A DNA stretch of 64,000 nucleotides. Origin: Gambelia wislizenii (lineage: Eukaryota; Chordata; Lepidosauria; Squamata; Crotaphytidae). This document shows positions 44,584 to 54,954 of the stretch, in pieces (the stretch's first letter is position 1; every line of letters starts with the position of its first letter). The translations under genes were made by a program, and so were the position numbers. The stretch lies in assembly GCA_030847615.1 (NCBI GenBank), contig JAUMIR010000003.1, forward strand, positions 30,812,501 to 30,876,500. Direction: 5' to 3'. The notes under the pieces are model-generated. The model was given only the letters and a program-made list of their open reading frames with translations. It did not search any database and was not told the DNA's origin.

Positions 44584-46575
44584 TCAATCTCCCCAGTCAG
44601 AATGGCTGTCCAGAAGTTGCTTCCTTCTTCTCCCTGGCAGGAAACTGGCAGGAAACTTGCTGTCCAGAAGCTGCTCTCCTTCTCTCTGGCAGGAAACTCC
44701 CAAGAAAGTTTTATACTTGCTGATACATTCTTCCTTGAACAGAGTCATGGCTTTTGTAGCGTGTATAAAAAGCTTCTGCTTGTCAAATTTGTGAATTTGT
44801 TCCTCATTATAAAGAAGTCTTCGTTCTGCCTTGTCTTTTTTGAACTGGTAATAAATATCTGTTATAGAACTCAGCAGCACTTGTAACCTTTCTGGGTTTC
44901 TGTCTTTGGGATGTGTGCCTTCCTGATGGGCCCAGTTATCAGAAAGCAGGCCACTAGGAGAGAGTTTGTTTTTGATTTCTTGAAGACTGGTCTCTATTGT
45001 CACCCGTGAACTAGAAAGCCGTAACACCTTTGAATGTATGTCTGAAATTTCATCTACTTCTGATGGTGCCAAGTTGACTTGTAGCAAATTTTGATATATT
45101 TCCCCAGCTTTTTCTATATTTCTGTTGCAAAATTCCAGCTTGAGAACAACCTCTGTCTTTTTGTGAAACGTTTCACTGTAATCTTCCTTGATAATTTCAA
45201 TTAGCCACCTGATTCCTTTTCGCATAAGTTCTTGATAAAGCAGTAAAGCACGGGCAACTCTACAAGCATAACATACAACCCCTGTCACTGCTTTAGCCAT
45301 AGTAGCATCACTATCCAAATCATAACGTTGGTGCACCTTAGGAAGTAGAATTTCTTCATAGAGTAATCCTATGATGTTTACAGCCTCTCTGCTTACTACA
45401 ATTATAGGATTTTCTTCTGTAGTTCTGGGAAATGCTTGTGCCAATCTGCTAGGCTCTATTACTAAACGCCGCCCTTCATATATCAACTCTTGATTATTTG
45501 CAGGTATTTTCGTCTGTTTGTAGACCAATTCATGGAACATTACAGCATCATTATGCATGTGAATATAAATTTTGTGCGAGGTCATTTGTTGCAAAGAGAA
45601 GACATGGATGATTATTCGATGTAATATGTCACTTGTCTCTGCAAAAAACTGATCAAATCCCCAGCATTTCTCTTGATCCGCTTCAAGAATATTTGCAAGG
45701 ACAGGTGTGAGTAATACCTGTAGTCCCTTAGAAAGACTGCAGGAAACAGGCATATCACGACTCCATTCAATGGGGCCATTTTCTGCTTTTTGTACTCCAG
45801 ATATTGCACCAGAAGGCTTTCCAGTTATAATTTTGTACATCACTTCCTTGTTTCTACGAGGCCCTTCAAAGGGTCGAAAAGGCAAACTTCCAGTTGCAGC
45901 ATGGTAAAATGTCACTCCTATACTCCACAAATCAACAGTTGCACCATACTTCTTTTGATGCTCTTTCCTCAGTACTGCTCGCTCATACATATCTGGATGC
46001 AAGTACTCTTCTGTGCCATAGAGAGAGACAAACTGTTCATCATCGTCAAGTTCCCTAGCAGCTCCAAAATCTGTCAATTTATAAACAGATTGTCCATCTT
46101 CTCCTATAACACGCATTATATTGCCTGGTTTGATGTCCCGATGCACAATTCCATTCTCCCGAAGATGGTTCATCCCAGCCACAACATCTTTCAAAACAAT
46201 TAAGAATTCTGCTTCTGGTAACCCATAAGCATTAGATGGCTCTTCTAAAACAGTATATAAACTGCCACATGGACAAAATTCCATAACAAGGACTTTATGT
46301 CTAGAAGTTGTCTCTTCTTCTATAGCAAATAATTTAACAATGTTCTTGTGATTCAGTTTCTTTAACACTTCAAATTCTCTCATCTGAACATCAACTGGCC
46401 GAAGGAAACTGAAATTATTAAATACTTTGACAGCATATAAGTCTCCAGTTTTCTTGTGTCTTCCACGGAAAACATTTGCAGTGGCTCCTTGACCCAAGAT
46501 GTCTGACAGAAGCCAGAGATAATTGGAAGTGCTTTGCATGTTTGTTCCTGATTCTTTTCTAATCTTTTCTTGCAT
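44584..46575 (-). CDS. TBK1: intronless TBK1 retrocopy, C-terminally truncated and fused to CR1 5' UTR
   Basis: TANK-binding kinase 1 phosphorylates IRF3/IRF7 and autophagy receptors downstream of STING, MAVS and TRIF. The normal TBK1 start is the ATG at 46539 ([11 protein letters not shown]); an in-frame ATG 12 codons upstream opens the frame at 46575. Numbered from 46539: glycine-rich loop [11 protein letters not shown] (16-26), K38, HRD (133-135), DFG (157-159), activation-loop S172 in [13 protein letters not shown], and K30 and K401, known ubiquitin sites. The kinase domain is about 1-308, the ubiquitin-like domain about 309-385, and the scaffold/dimerisation helices run from about 407 until TBK1 similarity ends at Leu613. 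Human TBK1 has 729 residues, so the end of the scaffold and the adaptor-binding C-terminal coiled coil are gone, replaced by 38 CR1-encoded residues ([13 protein letters not shown]...) and a TGA at 44584. The multi-exon parent gene is here one continuous frame, so it is a retrocopy. No stop or frameshift in 613 codons: young or under constraint. No promoter of its own was recognised. It may be a silent pseudogene with an intact frame. Confidence 0.9.
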   Translation of the reverse strand: MQEKIRKESGTNMQSTSNYLWLLSDILGQGATANVFRGRHKKTGDLYAVKVFNNFSFLRPVDVQMREFEVLKKLNHKNIVKLFAIEEETTSRHKVLVMEFCPCGSLYTVLEEPSNAYGLPEAEFLIVLKDVVAGMNHLRENGIVHRDIKPGNIMRVIGEDGQSVYKLTDFGAARELDDDEQFVSLYGTEEYLHPDMYERAVLRKEHQKKYGATVDLWSIGVTFYHAATGSLPFRPFEGPRRNKEVMYKIITGKPSGAISGVQKAENGPIEWSRDMPVSCSLSKGLQVLLTPVLANILEADQEKCWGFDQFFAETSDILHRIIIHVFSLQQMTSHKIYIHMHNDAVMFHELVYKQTKIPANNQELIYEGRRLVIEPSRLAQAFPRTTEENPIIVVSREAVNIIGLLYEEILLPKVHQRYDLDSDATMAKAVTGVVCYACRVARALLLYQELMRKGIRWLIEIIKEDYSETFHKKTEVVLKLEFCNRNIEKAGEIYQNLLQVNLAPSEVDEISDIHSKVLRLSSSRVTIETSLQEIKNKLSPSGLLSDNWAHQEGTHPKDRNPERLQVLLSSITDIYYQFKKDKAERRLLYNEEQIHKFDKQKLFIHATKAMTLFKEECISKYKTFLGVSCQREGEQLLDSKFPASFLPGRRRKQLLDSHSDWGD

Positions 46576-46841
46576 TTAATTATGTTTAATTTGTTATGAC
46601 ATTTGTTTGAATTATTGTTTAATCTTGCATGAAAAAATTTAAACTGAGGGGTAGTTATTATTATTTTTCAAACAAATAAATTGTTGTTCCACATATCATG
46701 GCAAACACTGGACCCTTCCCACTACCCAAGCCCTTTTGGATGTCTTGTTGGGCATAGGGCAGACAGTGGGAAACTTTTTAAGCTATGTTTGGATTTGCAT
46801 AGTAGGTGCAAAGACCCACTTGAGACATCAGCCTATGTTAG
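46576..46841. other. possible TBK1 5' UTR remnant and 5' flank
   Basis: AT-rich sequence upstream of the retrocopy. Where the reverse-transcribed 5' UTR stops cannot be seen without the parent mRNA. No CpG island or TATA box at the expected distance. Confidence 0.3.
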
Positions 46842-46905
46842 GACTATAACTCAGATGAAAGGCTCATCTACATGACTATAACTCAGATGAAAGGCTCATC
46901 TACAT
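46842..46905. repeat. 32-bp perfect tandem duplication
   Basis: Two adjacent identical units beginning GACTATAACTCAGATGAAAG and ending CTCATCTACAT. The second unit overlaps the left terminus of a TCTACAC-family MITE. Confidence 0.85.
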
Positions 46906-47155
46906 GAGCCAGGATATGCCGGATCCCCACTGGTGTATCCTGGCCATAGATCAGATCCATTCGTCCAAACGGGGGAATGGATTAAAGCAGTTATTTTTTT
47001 AAAAAATGCAGTAAAGGGCCTTAACCCATCTCCCTCAGCCCCGTATCTGCCCTGGAGGATCTCAGGACTTCCCAGGGTCACAATGGATCAAAAGCCCTAC
47101 ATCGTCAGGACTGCAGGACTCTAAGATGGGGTATATTGCCTGTCCAGACAAGTCC
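46893..47155. mobile_element. TCTACAC-family MITE, copy 4 (short)
   Basis: Left end GGCTCATCTACATGAGCC with GATATGCCGGATCC, right end ATATTGCCTGTCCAGACAAG. Internally deleted relative to copies 1-3. Confidence 0.6.
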
Positions 47156-47438
47156 AAAGAGAGGTGTTTCACTAGACCCACTGGATTGAAAGAAGTACCA
47201 ACTGTAAAGGCACCATAAGTAGGGCTCCAGCAAAATCTCTATCATGGGCCCCAACATCAATACCAAATTTCAGCCACTGCTGAACCTGTTCAACTAGGAG
47301 CACATCAAGTAGGATCTCTGGAAAACATATTCCCAGAGCGCTGAGTTCCTGAGCAACTCACATTTCAGCTCATCAGTACTGAGAATGGTGACAGTGAGCT
47401 TGAACAGATTCCACAAAGAGCAGTGGTAAGAGTGCGAG

Positions 47439-47474
<36 letters not shown>

Positions 47475-48107
47475 TTAGATGCCACCCACTTGACTGCCTA
47501 CCACCACCCTACCCATGACTAGGAATAACTCACAATTCACAGACTAGTGGAGAAAAGTACACAACATTTGCTTTGACTGGAATCTCTTTCCCTTTCATCT
47601 TTTTTTCAAAAAAGTACTGTACTGCACATGTGAGCCTAACTCACATGCACAGAATGTATCCATTAGGATACTTTGGAAAGAGTCAGTGAAACTGGAGGTT
47701 GAGAAATAAAAAAAAAAAAAGGTAATAGGTTAGAAATGGAAACGGTGTTTACGTGGTTTTGTTTTGGATATTGAAGATTATGTAAGGTAAATTAAGTTTT
47801 GAGTTGTAAATTAATTTTCATTGTATGAAAACTTGTAAACACGCAGTAAGATGGTGGTGATGGAAACGTAAATAAATATATTTTTAAAAAAGAGAAGTAA
47901 CAATGCTCTCCCTCCCATATAGATAGGGGATAAATTGGCTTCCCCCACCAAGACCCAATGGAAATACTACAAATGGGCCACCCAACAGCCAATTACGGCC
48001 TACTTTACCTGCCAACTAGAGGCTACCTTGATTGTCCTCTACCTCCTTCACCCCTTGCTTTTTTGTCTTCTTTGTGTTCCCAAACAGAAAGAAACAGGTT
48101 TGAAATG
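47156..48107. other. unassigned with (ATT)n microsatellite
   Basis: (ATT)n lies at about 47441-47470, followed by ACTATTTAGATGCCACCCAC, another antisense retroelement tail scrap. Nothing else recognised. Confidence 0.4.
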
Positions 48108-48595
48108 TTTAGCAAGCAGGGATCACCACCACTGAGGCCATGATATTGAGAACACAGCTGCTCTGGGCAAGGCACGTTTCTAGGATAGACAACCATTGCC
48201 TCCCAACAATAGTACTCTACGGTGAACTCACCATGGGTCAGCGTAAGAGGGGCGCTCCAAAAAAGCGATACAAGGACTCCCTGAAACAACATCTCAGGCT
48301 CATCCAAATTGATCACCAACAATGGTCCGCCCTGGCCTCACATCAGGAGGCACGGAGACGCACTATCCACAATGCTGCAGCCTTATTTGAGAACTCATGC
48401 CGAACAAGTCTTGAAGAGAAACGACAACACAGAAAGAATCACAACCCAGAAACATCACCCAAGGAGACCTTCTGCTGTGCTTTCTGCAACCGAACTTGTT
48501 TATCTCAGATTGGCCTTTTTAGTCATCAGTGCACTTGCAGAAAGCGTGGGATGAGTCCTTCCTGAATCTTCATTTGCAAAGAAAAGCCAGAGAGA
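48108..48595 (+). pseudogene. non-LTR retrotransposon ORF2 C-terminal tail, copy 2
   Basis: Open from 48140 to 48565 (141 codons): ILRTQLLWARHVSRIDNHCL, GAPKKRYKDSLKQHLRLIQI, WSALASHQEARRRTIHNAAA, then CAFCNRTCLSQIGLFSHQ, a C2H2-like finger, and a stop. It is the best preserved of three copies. It lacks the reverse transcriptase core, so it is a fragment and not a gene. Confidence 0.8.
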
Positions 48596-48690
48596 GAGAG
48601 AGATTTCATCAATATCTTTCCTTTCTCCCCAAATGGGTTCAAAGTGACTTATAACATAAGTTAAAACAAAATAGCTAAAACAAGCATGAG
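48596..48690 (-). repeat. LINE 3'-end scrap, antisense
   Basis: ATCTTTCCTTTCTCCCCAAATG and GGTTCAAAGTGACTTATAAC resemble 21145-21300. Confidence 0.4.
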
Positions 48691-49530
48691 ACACAAAAGT
48701 TTAAAAGGCAATCTAAATAGCTATTCAAAAGTTTGGAATATGGTCAAACAAGATTTACAAAGATGGTCAAAGTTGAGGTTATTGCTTTTGGGAAGAATAT
48801 CTGTGATAAAAATAAATGTGTTGCCTAAAATATTATTTTTGTTTCATACAATTCTAGTAATTCACAATGATTTCCCATTTATGCAATGGCAGAAGGAAAT
48901 TTCTAAATTCATTTGGCAATGAAGAAAGCCAAGAATTAGATTTAAACTAATGCAGAATATTAGGAAAAGAGGTGACTTTGGCCTGCCAGATTTGGAATTT
49001 GGACCAGGGGAAATGGTAAAATAGGCACAAAATGTTGGCCATAATATAGTTATCTCGTTGGGAAAATATGTGGGAAAAGGGGATTGAAGTTTATTTTAAG
49101 TTACGACTTAAAAGATTTTTTTTTTTTTTACAAAATGATGTATAGATGGTATTTAACACCAATTAAGTTACCTAAAATGTCTAAAGGTTCGTGGTGGACT
49201 TGTAAAAATGCAAAGATTTGGATGTCTATTCATAAGACTATGGAAGAAATGTTGAAAATTAAATTACATCTGAAACTGAAAATATTTTTGTTGGGACTTC
49301 TAGAAGATCCTTTAAGACAAGAATATGGGGAGATAATAAAATATATGACTCCAGCAGCAATACTAACCTACACCCAGAATTGGAAGCAAGAGTGTTCTGG
49401 CAATGTAAGAATGGTTGTTAAAGCTGTATGATATGGCTGAAATAGACAAAATATATCTTGGTTATTATATATTATTAAGTGGTTGTCTAGACTAAAAGAT
49501 ATAATGTTGGTTCCTGCACATTAACACAAA
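48690..49530 (+). pseudogene. L1-type LINE ORF2 C-terminal fragment
   Basis: Translation shows KVWNMVKQDLQRWSKLRLLL, GRISVIKINVLPKILFLFHT, ISKFIWQ, RPGDFGLPDLEFG-like text, RWYLTPIKLPKMSKGSWWTC and IIKYMTPAAILTYTQNWKQE, all in the order of the L1 ORF2 region after the reverse transcriptase. Stops at 48919 and later and a frame change mark it as dead. Confidence 0.8.
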
Positions 49531-51904
49531 TTTTCAGCAGCATTCATTTGTGTCCCCAGTTCTTTGGCAAAATCAATTGTATGAGAAGCTATCCATGTTT
49601 GAAGTGCACACTCAGCCATGCCTATGAATCAAGATGGTGGCAGAATAAATTACAGTGTGTTATTCTCCACACATTGTCACTGCTACATAGTTTTTTTCAA
49701 AAAAAGATTTAAGTCTAAGGTGCACAAGTGTGACCTTCTGTTTAAAAAAACTTTTAAAAGCTATTTGGTCACCTCAGCACAGCAAAAAGGTATGCAATTG
49801 ATTACAGAAAGCTCTACAATGGCACTTCTGGCCACTTCCTTGCTTGCAAGCCCATCCCCCATGCACATTCCACTCACCCTCGCTGAGAATGCACAGTGTC
49901 CAAAACTGGATGTCCAAATGAACGGTAATGCACATTTCCATATATTATTTTTTTAAAAAAAACTTTGGGAAAAGCCAAGCAGTAGATGATGTTTTGGGGG
50001 CCCCTCCTTCCAAATACCACAAATCTCCTTTGCAGCTTGTTGGGACAAAAGGTATCCTCCTCAGATTCTATGAGGAGTATTTTCATTGTTGAGACAACCC
50101 CTAGGCCTAGACAACTTTTAGGTTCCATCACATTTCTGGAAGATGCATATAATTTCTTACCGGAGACAGCACAGATGTCCCTACGCATTGAGGCTTATGA
50201 AATGCATGAAGCAATCTTGAACACAAGAAACAAATATAAGGTGTGGTGAAGAAGGTATGCCCACAGGCAACATGAACCTCCCAGGGCCATTTTGTGGGTC
50301 CCAAGGACCCATTTTTAACTCCCCCTCCCAAAATTGGCTCCCATATTCCCCCAAACACCCAGGGAGCAACTGCATTATGGGTTTGCTCCAGGGCCATCTT
50401 AGGCCCAAGACAGACCTCCACCCCAACTGGAAGTAAACCGGGAATTCTGAGTCATTTCCTATTGGAATAAGACCTTTTTCTTAGGCCTAAAATGGTCTGG
50501 GGATTTAAAAAAAACATGGCAATATTCCTAGTGGGAAGTGGGTCTTTCATGCACTTAAATGGCCTGCAGGACAAAAATGTGGTGAAATATCAGACTCCCT
50601 AGGAGTCATAGAGTGATACTTGGAGGCAAAAAAGGTAATGGGCCTGGAGAGCCAGTATGGTATCCTCTCAAAATCTCCTGGAGGACCAAGTTGGCATCAT
50701 ACCTCTCAGCAGTTGCCTACCCCAGATCTAAGACATCAGATTACTCAAGGAGTAGTATTGCTATGATGATATTTCACAGTTATGCTGTTGCAATGTATCC
50801 TTATAAAATATACTGAAGCTGTGGTTTTTGTATATGGTTAAGGTTGAAATGGTTGTCAACATACATGATAGTTAGTCTCAATCAGTTCAACAGGACTTAC
50901 TTCTGAGTAAATAAGCATAGGTCTTCACCCATAGGGTACTGTTTTGGATCATCTCCTTTGCCTTCTGTGTCAGGAGATGAAACCAACTATGTATTACATT
51001 TTATGGTCAATATAGCATGGCGGATTCCCCTGAATTTAGACAATCCTTTCCCCAATGAGATGGCATCAAATTCTAATTAACTTCAGCATTATGGTTTTAA
51101 ATGAGTAAATTCTGGTAATGGAAACTAGCTTGGAAGGCACAAGTGAGGTGACACGAACAGCTCTAGTCAAGGGTGGTGCCAATTAACATACATAGGCTTG
51201 ACAATTAGTGTATTCATTTTGCACTCATTCCCACTTTCTTCTAATTTGGAGGTCCTTACTGTAGTCTTTCATCAGAAATAATTAGAAAAGAGATAGAATG
51301 CCATGGAAAAGTGGTGGCGGGGGGAAAGAAGAAAATGCAAATAATATTGTTGAATTGGTTGAAGCCAAAATAAATAACCATATAAATTATTTGCTAATAA
51401 TTGTCCCATTTTAAAGAATTGAAGGGAAATCTCCCAATCCTTTTTTGGCAGAGAGTTTTTGGACAATTAAATTTAGAAATGCTATACTAATTCGAAAATG
51501 CCTATACAAGGTAAGATCACTGGAGAAGGAACATCTATATGCTTCAGTGTTGCTTCCTATCATATTGTAAACTCAATTTGTGGCTGAAATATTCTGTATA
51601 TGACTAGATTACTGTTAGTTGTTTTTTTAAAAAAATAAGAATCTGACAATTAACCTAAGAAATTCCTTTCTCCTAATTCAGGGGGTACCTTAAATGCATG
51701 GCTGAAAGTGTGTTGTCTATATTGAGACTCAACTATTGAATTCAGGCTTGACACTAATATTGGTAACTTGAATTATTTTTATACAAAGTCGTACAAAAGC
51801 TACATTTGAATATAAGGAATTCTAATAGAGATCTGGCTTAGAAGCTCTGTAAATAAATCTTATAACTTGATGCTACTATAAACCTAGCTCAAAAATACTC
51901 TCCC
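49531..51904. other. unassigned sequence
   Basis: About 2.4 kb with no recognised exon or repeat family. Frames at 49618-49956 and 49874-50188 have no motifs. Confidence 0.4.
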
Positions 51905-52703
51905 ACATATTCTTCTTTCGGCTGAGCCGTTAGGGTGGGGGAGCCGCCTTTGCCGCTGCACTTGCAGGGCCGAGATCACTCTCCACATCGCAGGCAGCAT
52001 CACCTGAGATGGAGGATGAAGGGCGGGGCCAGAGGCTATATAAAGTCCCAACACCCTTCACCTTCTTCTCCTCAGCTTAGAGCGATCGTTGACCCACCCT
52101 CCCGCCGCTTGAATAGTATGATAATTGGTTGCTTCGGAGCCGGGTAGGAATTCCCCCCCTTTACTCGTTTTTTTTTTTCGCCTACTCCATACTAGGATGG
52201 TGGCATTTGGGGAATTGGCTAGGATGGTGTCTAAATAGGTTAATTCCTCTGGTTATGGTGGGGAAGGGGGAGGCGTAGCTTCAGTGGGCACCTTGGTACC
52301 AATTTTCGGTGAAGGTAGGGTCTCTGGAAGGGCCACTTCAAGTCGTGGGGCCTAAGTGCACAGAAGGAGACCCGCCTTGAGGTTGGCCTAAAGGATAATC
52401 CCTCACCCCAATCCATGGGGCTTGGGTGAAGGACTTTTGGGTTCACCTTCTAGATGCGGGCCGGCTGGCGAGCAATCCCAGGCAACTGGGATTCCTCTCC
52501 AGGACCCAGGTATTCGCCAGGGAAGGCTGAGGGGTGTGGTCCAGTTTAGACCTACTGCCTCAGCTGGTCCCTCACCAGGTTTCCTCCCCCTACTGAAGAT
52601 CTTAGAGGGAATTTAAATAGGTTGATTTAAATAAAAACACTTTATTTCACCCCATTCTATGTGGGTGGTCTCTTTATTCCGCAATCGGCCGGCAAATGAA
52701 TTT
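51905..52703 (+). repeat. GC-rich promoter-like block, possible solo LTR
   Basis: A sharp GC-rich island in AT-rich DNA. GGGCGGGGCC (about 52021-52030, GC box) and TATATAAAG (about 52038-52046) are followed by CG-rich leader text, then about 590 bp later AATAAA with a T-rich, GT-containing segment (52629-52672) and an end GCAATCGGCCGGCA. Promoter plus polyadenylation signal within 800 bp suggests an LTR or DIRS-type terminal repeat. No TG start or target duplication was identified. Confidence 0.4.
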
Positions 52704-52775
52704 GCAGAGACATTGTGAAGCCATGCTCATTGTCCTCATACCTCATATCATTTTTCTCTTCCTTGACCTTTTAAG

Positions 52776-53561
52776 GACTTTATCATACCACCCTCCTTTT
52801 CTGTTCTTTTCCTGGCATAATTTGCGATGTATTTATGCCAGCAAAAGAACCCCCATTACCACACTTACCTTCTATCCCGTGCAAAGGTAGCCCCGGCAAT
52901 GATGGAAAAGTGAATGGAGCTCCATTCACTTCCTCAAATGAAATCCCACAGATACTCACAAGAAGACGTGAGTGTGGGAAATTAAAAAACAACAAAAATA
53001 ACACAGAAAAAGTTTTTAAAGGGACATAAACACACTTACAAAGTCCCAAGTAAACTGGGGAGGTTCATAAAAAGAGTGTCACCTACCTGGATGTTGTGAT
53101 CTCACCTAGAAGTGCTCTGGCCAGATTGGCTATTGACACTCTAGTGACAGGGGGTGGGGAGGTGCAAGGTTTCAAATGCAGGCAATGCCAGCAAAAAAAC
53201 ACCACAGCCGATCTATTGATGGCTTGGGCTGTCAATAAAAAAAGTATGGCTTATTGCCAATACATAAACGTGGTATCTGCACCCTTTCGCATTTATGGAA
53301 ATTTTCAGATGGGGGAAATACCCCCCATGGAGGTTGGGAGAGAAACAGTGCAGTTCCACTTCTTCCGCTTCCAGCACTGTGTTTCACAGGACAGAGGGAG
53401 AATAAATGGAGATTGGGAGAAGAACGGGTGTGTGTGAAACACAACACTGGAAGCGGAACAGCCCCGTTTCAATCCTGACTGCCACGGGGGTTATTTCCCC
53501 TGTCTGAAAATCTCCTATGTGGCATCGTTATGAAACCAAATTTAGTGTGTCTGATAAACTC
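52776..53561. mobile_element. GACTTTATCAGA-family MITE (family B), copy 2
   Basis: Left end GACTTTATCATACC, right end TCTGATAAACTC. The interior shares TTATGCCAGCAAAAGAACCC, GGAGCTCCATTCACTTCC and GATCTCACCTAGAAGTG with 14752-15322. It contains another MITE (53293-53518) nested in it. Flanks TTAAG and CCAAG match at 3 of 5. Confidence 0.6.
53293..53518. mobile_element. palindromic MITE nested in family B
   Basis: ATGGAAATTTTCAGATGGGG on the left and the complement of CCCCTGTCTGAAAATCTCCTA on the right, with inner arms TTCCGCTTCCAGCACTGTG / CACTGGAAGCGGAA. Its terminus is that of the element at 6280-6597, with a different interior. Confidence 0.65.
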
Positions 53562-53611
53562 CCAAGGCTCTGTTTGACAGAAGGTCACACACACATATCA
53601 GAACATACATG

Positions 53612-53785
53612 GCTTTGTGAAGTCGAAGGCTTTCACAGCCGGTATCCATAGATTTTCCTTGTTTTTTTTTTCTGGGTTACAGACTGTGTTCTGTAATAGT
53701 TTGTTTCTGAAGCAGACAAAAAGAAAGAAACTATTCCAGAACATGGCCTCACAGCCCATAAAAACCCAAGGAAAATCTATAAGTG
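53612..53785. mobile_element. Penelope-like terminal palindrome, short copy
   Basis: GTGAAGTCGAAGGCTTTCAC, CATAGATTTTCCTTG, CTGTGTTCTGTAATAGTTTG, then inverted ACTATTCCAGAACATGGCCT and AAGGAAAATCTATA. It is the same family as 29415-29870 without the inner arms. Confidence 0.6.
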
Positions 53786-53998
53786 GCTTTCCTTTCCAAA
53801 CTCCTTCCATAGAGGGCAGGAAGACAGAATCAGTGATATAATGATATTAGGACCCAGGTCACTAGGCCTCCTTCTCTGACTTTAGAAATGTTGGCTGGAA
53901 TTCATTACTGTGGTTATGAGTATGTAACCATCAGTTGCTATACTTATATTGAATTATTTTTGTATTTTATCAGGATAATCTCTTTTTATAATTGTATT

Positions 53999-54510
53999 GA
54001 CTGACTATGTGACGAATGTTGCTGTCCTTGAGCAAGCAGGGATCACCAGCATTGAGGCCATGATATTGAGAACACAGCTGCGCTGGGCAGGGCATGTTTC
54101 TAGGATGGAGGACCATCGCCTCCCAAAAATAGTGCTCTACGGTGAACTCACCATGGGTCAGCGTAAGAGGAGCACTCCAAAAAAGTGATACAAGGACTCT
54201 CTGAAACAACATCTCAGTCTTGGCCAAACTGATCACCAACGATGGTCCGCCCTGGCTTCACATCGGGAGGCATGGAGATGCACTATCCACAATGCTGCAG
54301 CTTTATTTGAGAACTCACGCTGAACAAGTCTCAAAGAGAAAGGACATCGCAGAAAGAATCACAACCTGGAAACATCATCCAAGGAGACCCTCTGCTATGC
54401 TTTCTGCAACTGGACTTGTTTATCTCGGATTGGCCTTTTTGGTCATCAGCGCACTTGCAGAAAGTGCGGGATGAGTCCTTCCTGAATCTTCATTTGCAAT
54501 GAAAAGGCAG
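53999..54510 (+). pseudogene. non-LTR retrotransposon ORF2 C-terminal tail, copy 3
   Basis: DYVTNVAVLEQAGITSIEAM, ILRTQLRWAGHVSRMEDHRL and VLYGELTMGQRKR, then a stop at about 54187 and continuation in another frame to LVYLGLAFLVISALAESAG-type misreading of the finger. Its left boundary (GACTGACTATGTGA) coincides with that of copy 1. Confidence 0.75.
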
Positions 54511-54954
54511 AGATTGTATAGTTTTATATTTGCATTACTCCACCTTTCCCCTGTATTGTATAGTTTTATATTTGCATTACTCCACCTTTCTCGTGTGTAT
54601 AGATTGCCCACCCTTGGCAGGGCTGGCTGTTTTTTGTTTTTGTTGTTTTATTTGTAAAACATTATATACATGAATGGCACTACATAAATAAATGACAACA
54701 GCAACTTAGATTTGTGCATTCATAATTGATTCATATTCACAATACTAAAATATTCAATACTGTAGGAATACATAGGGATTGTAAAAGTCCTCCAACCCTG
54801 GCTTACAGGGCAGCAGCCACAATGAATGACAGGTATCTACTCTCTTGTTGATTGGGACTGATGTTCTCACATTTTTCCCATGAGCGATTTCCAGTGCAAA
54901 GAGGCATTGTGACAGGGATCCTACTTTTGACTATTATAAAAGTAGTTTGATCTC
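54511..54954. repeat. short tandem duplication and unassigned sequence
   Basis: GATTGTATAGTTTTATATTTG followed by CATTACTCCACCTTTC occurs twice (about 54514-54551 and 54555-54592), a roughly 41-bp tandem pair. Nothing else recognised. Confidence 0.5.

Larger units (their letters stand above)
40080..44698 (-). mobile_element. near-full-length CR1 LINE
   Basis: A 4.6-kb non-LTR retrotransposon read right to left: two 5' UTR promoter monomers (44698-44186), leader, ORF1 (44082-43105), ORF2 (43099-40186, one frameshift), a short 3' UTR and the CR1 hallmark terminus, an octamer (ATTCTATG)n at 40120-40081. There is no poly(A) tail, as expected for CR1. ORF1 stop and ORF2 ATG are separated by 5 nt. 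Only one coding lesion is visible, so insertion was recent relative to the other repeats here. The 5' end abuts the TBK1 copy with no intervening flank. Confidence 0.95.
44186..44698 (-). repeat. CR1 5' UTR promoter monomers, 1.7 copies
   Basis: Monomer 1 is 44186-44490 (305 bp). Monomer 2 is 44491-44698, cut short at its 5' side. Corresponding sites are offset by exactly 305 bp in the GCCTCTGGCTCTTGAGGG region, with near identity apart from one extra T in a T-run. Tandem 5' promoter units let a LINE keep a promoter when the transcript starts inside the next unit. Monomer 2 begins where a transcript driven by an upstream unit's TATA box would start. Confidence 0.9.

Noticed and set aside
44584..46575. 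The TBK1 frame as the ancestral TBK1 gene
   Set aside because: The parental gene is split into about 20 coding exons in vertebrates. This copy is one uninterrupted frame, lacks the C-terminus and is joined to a LINE.
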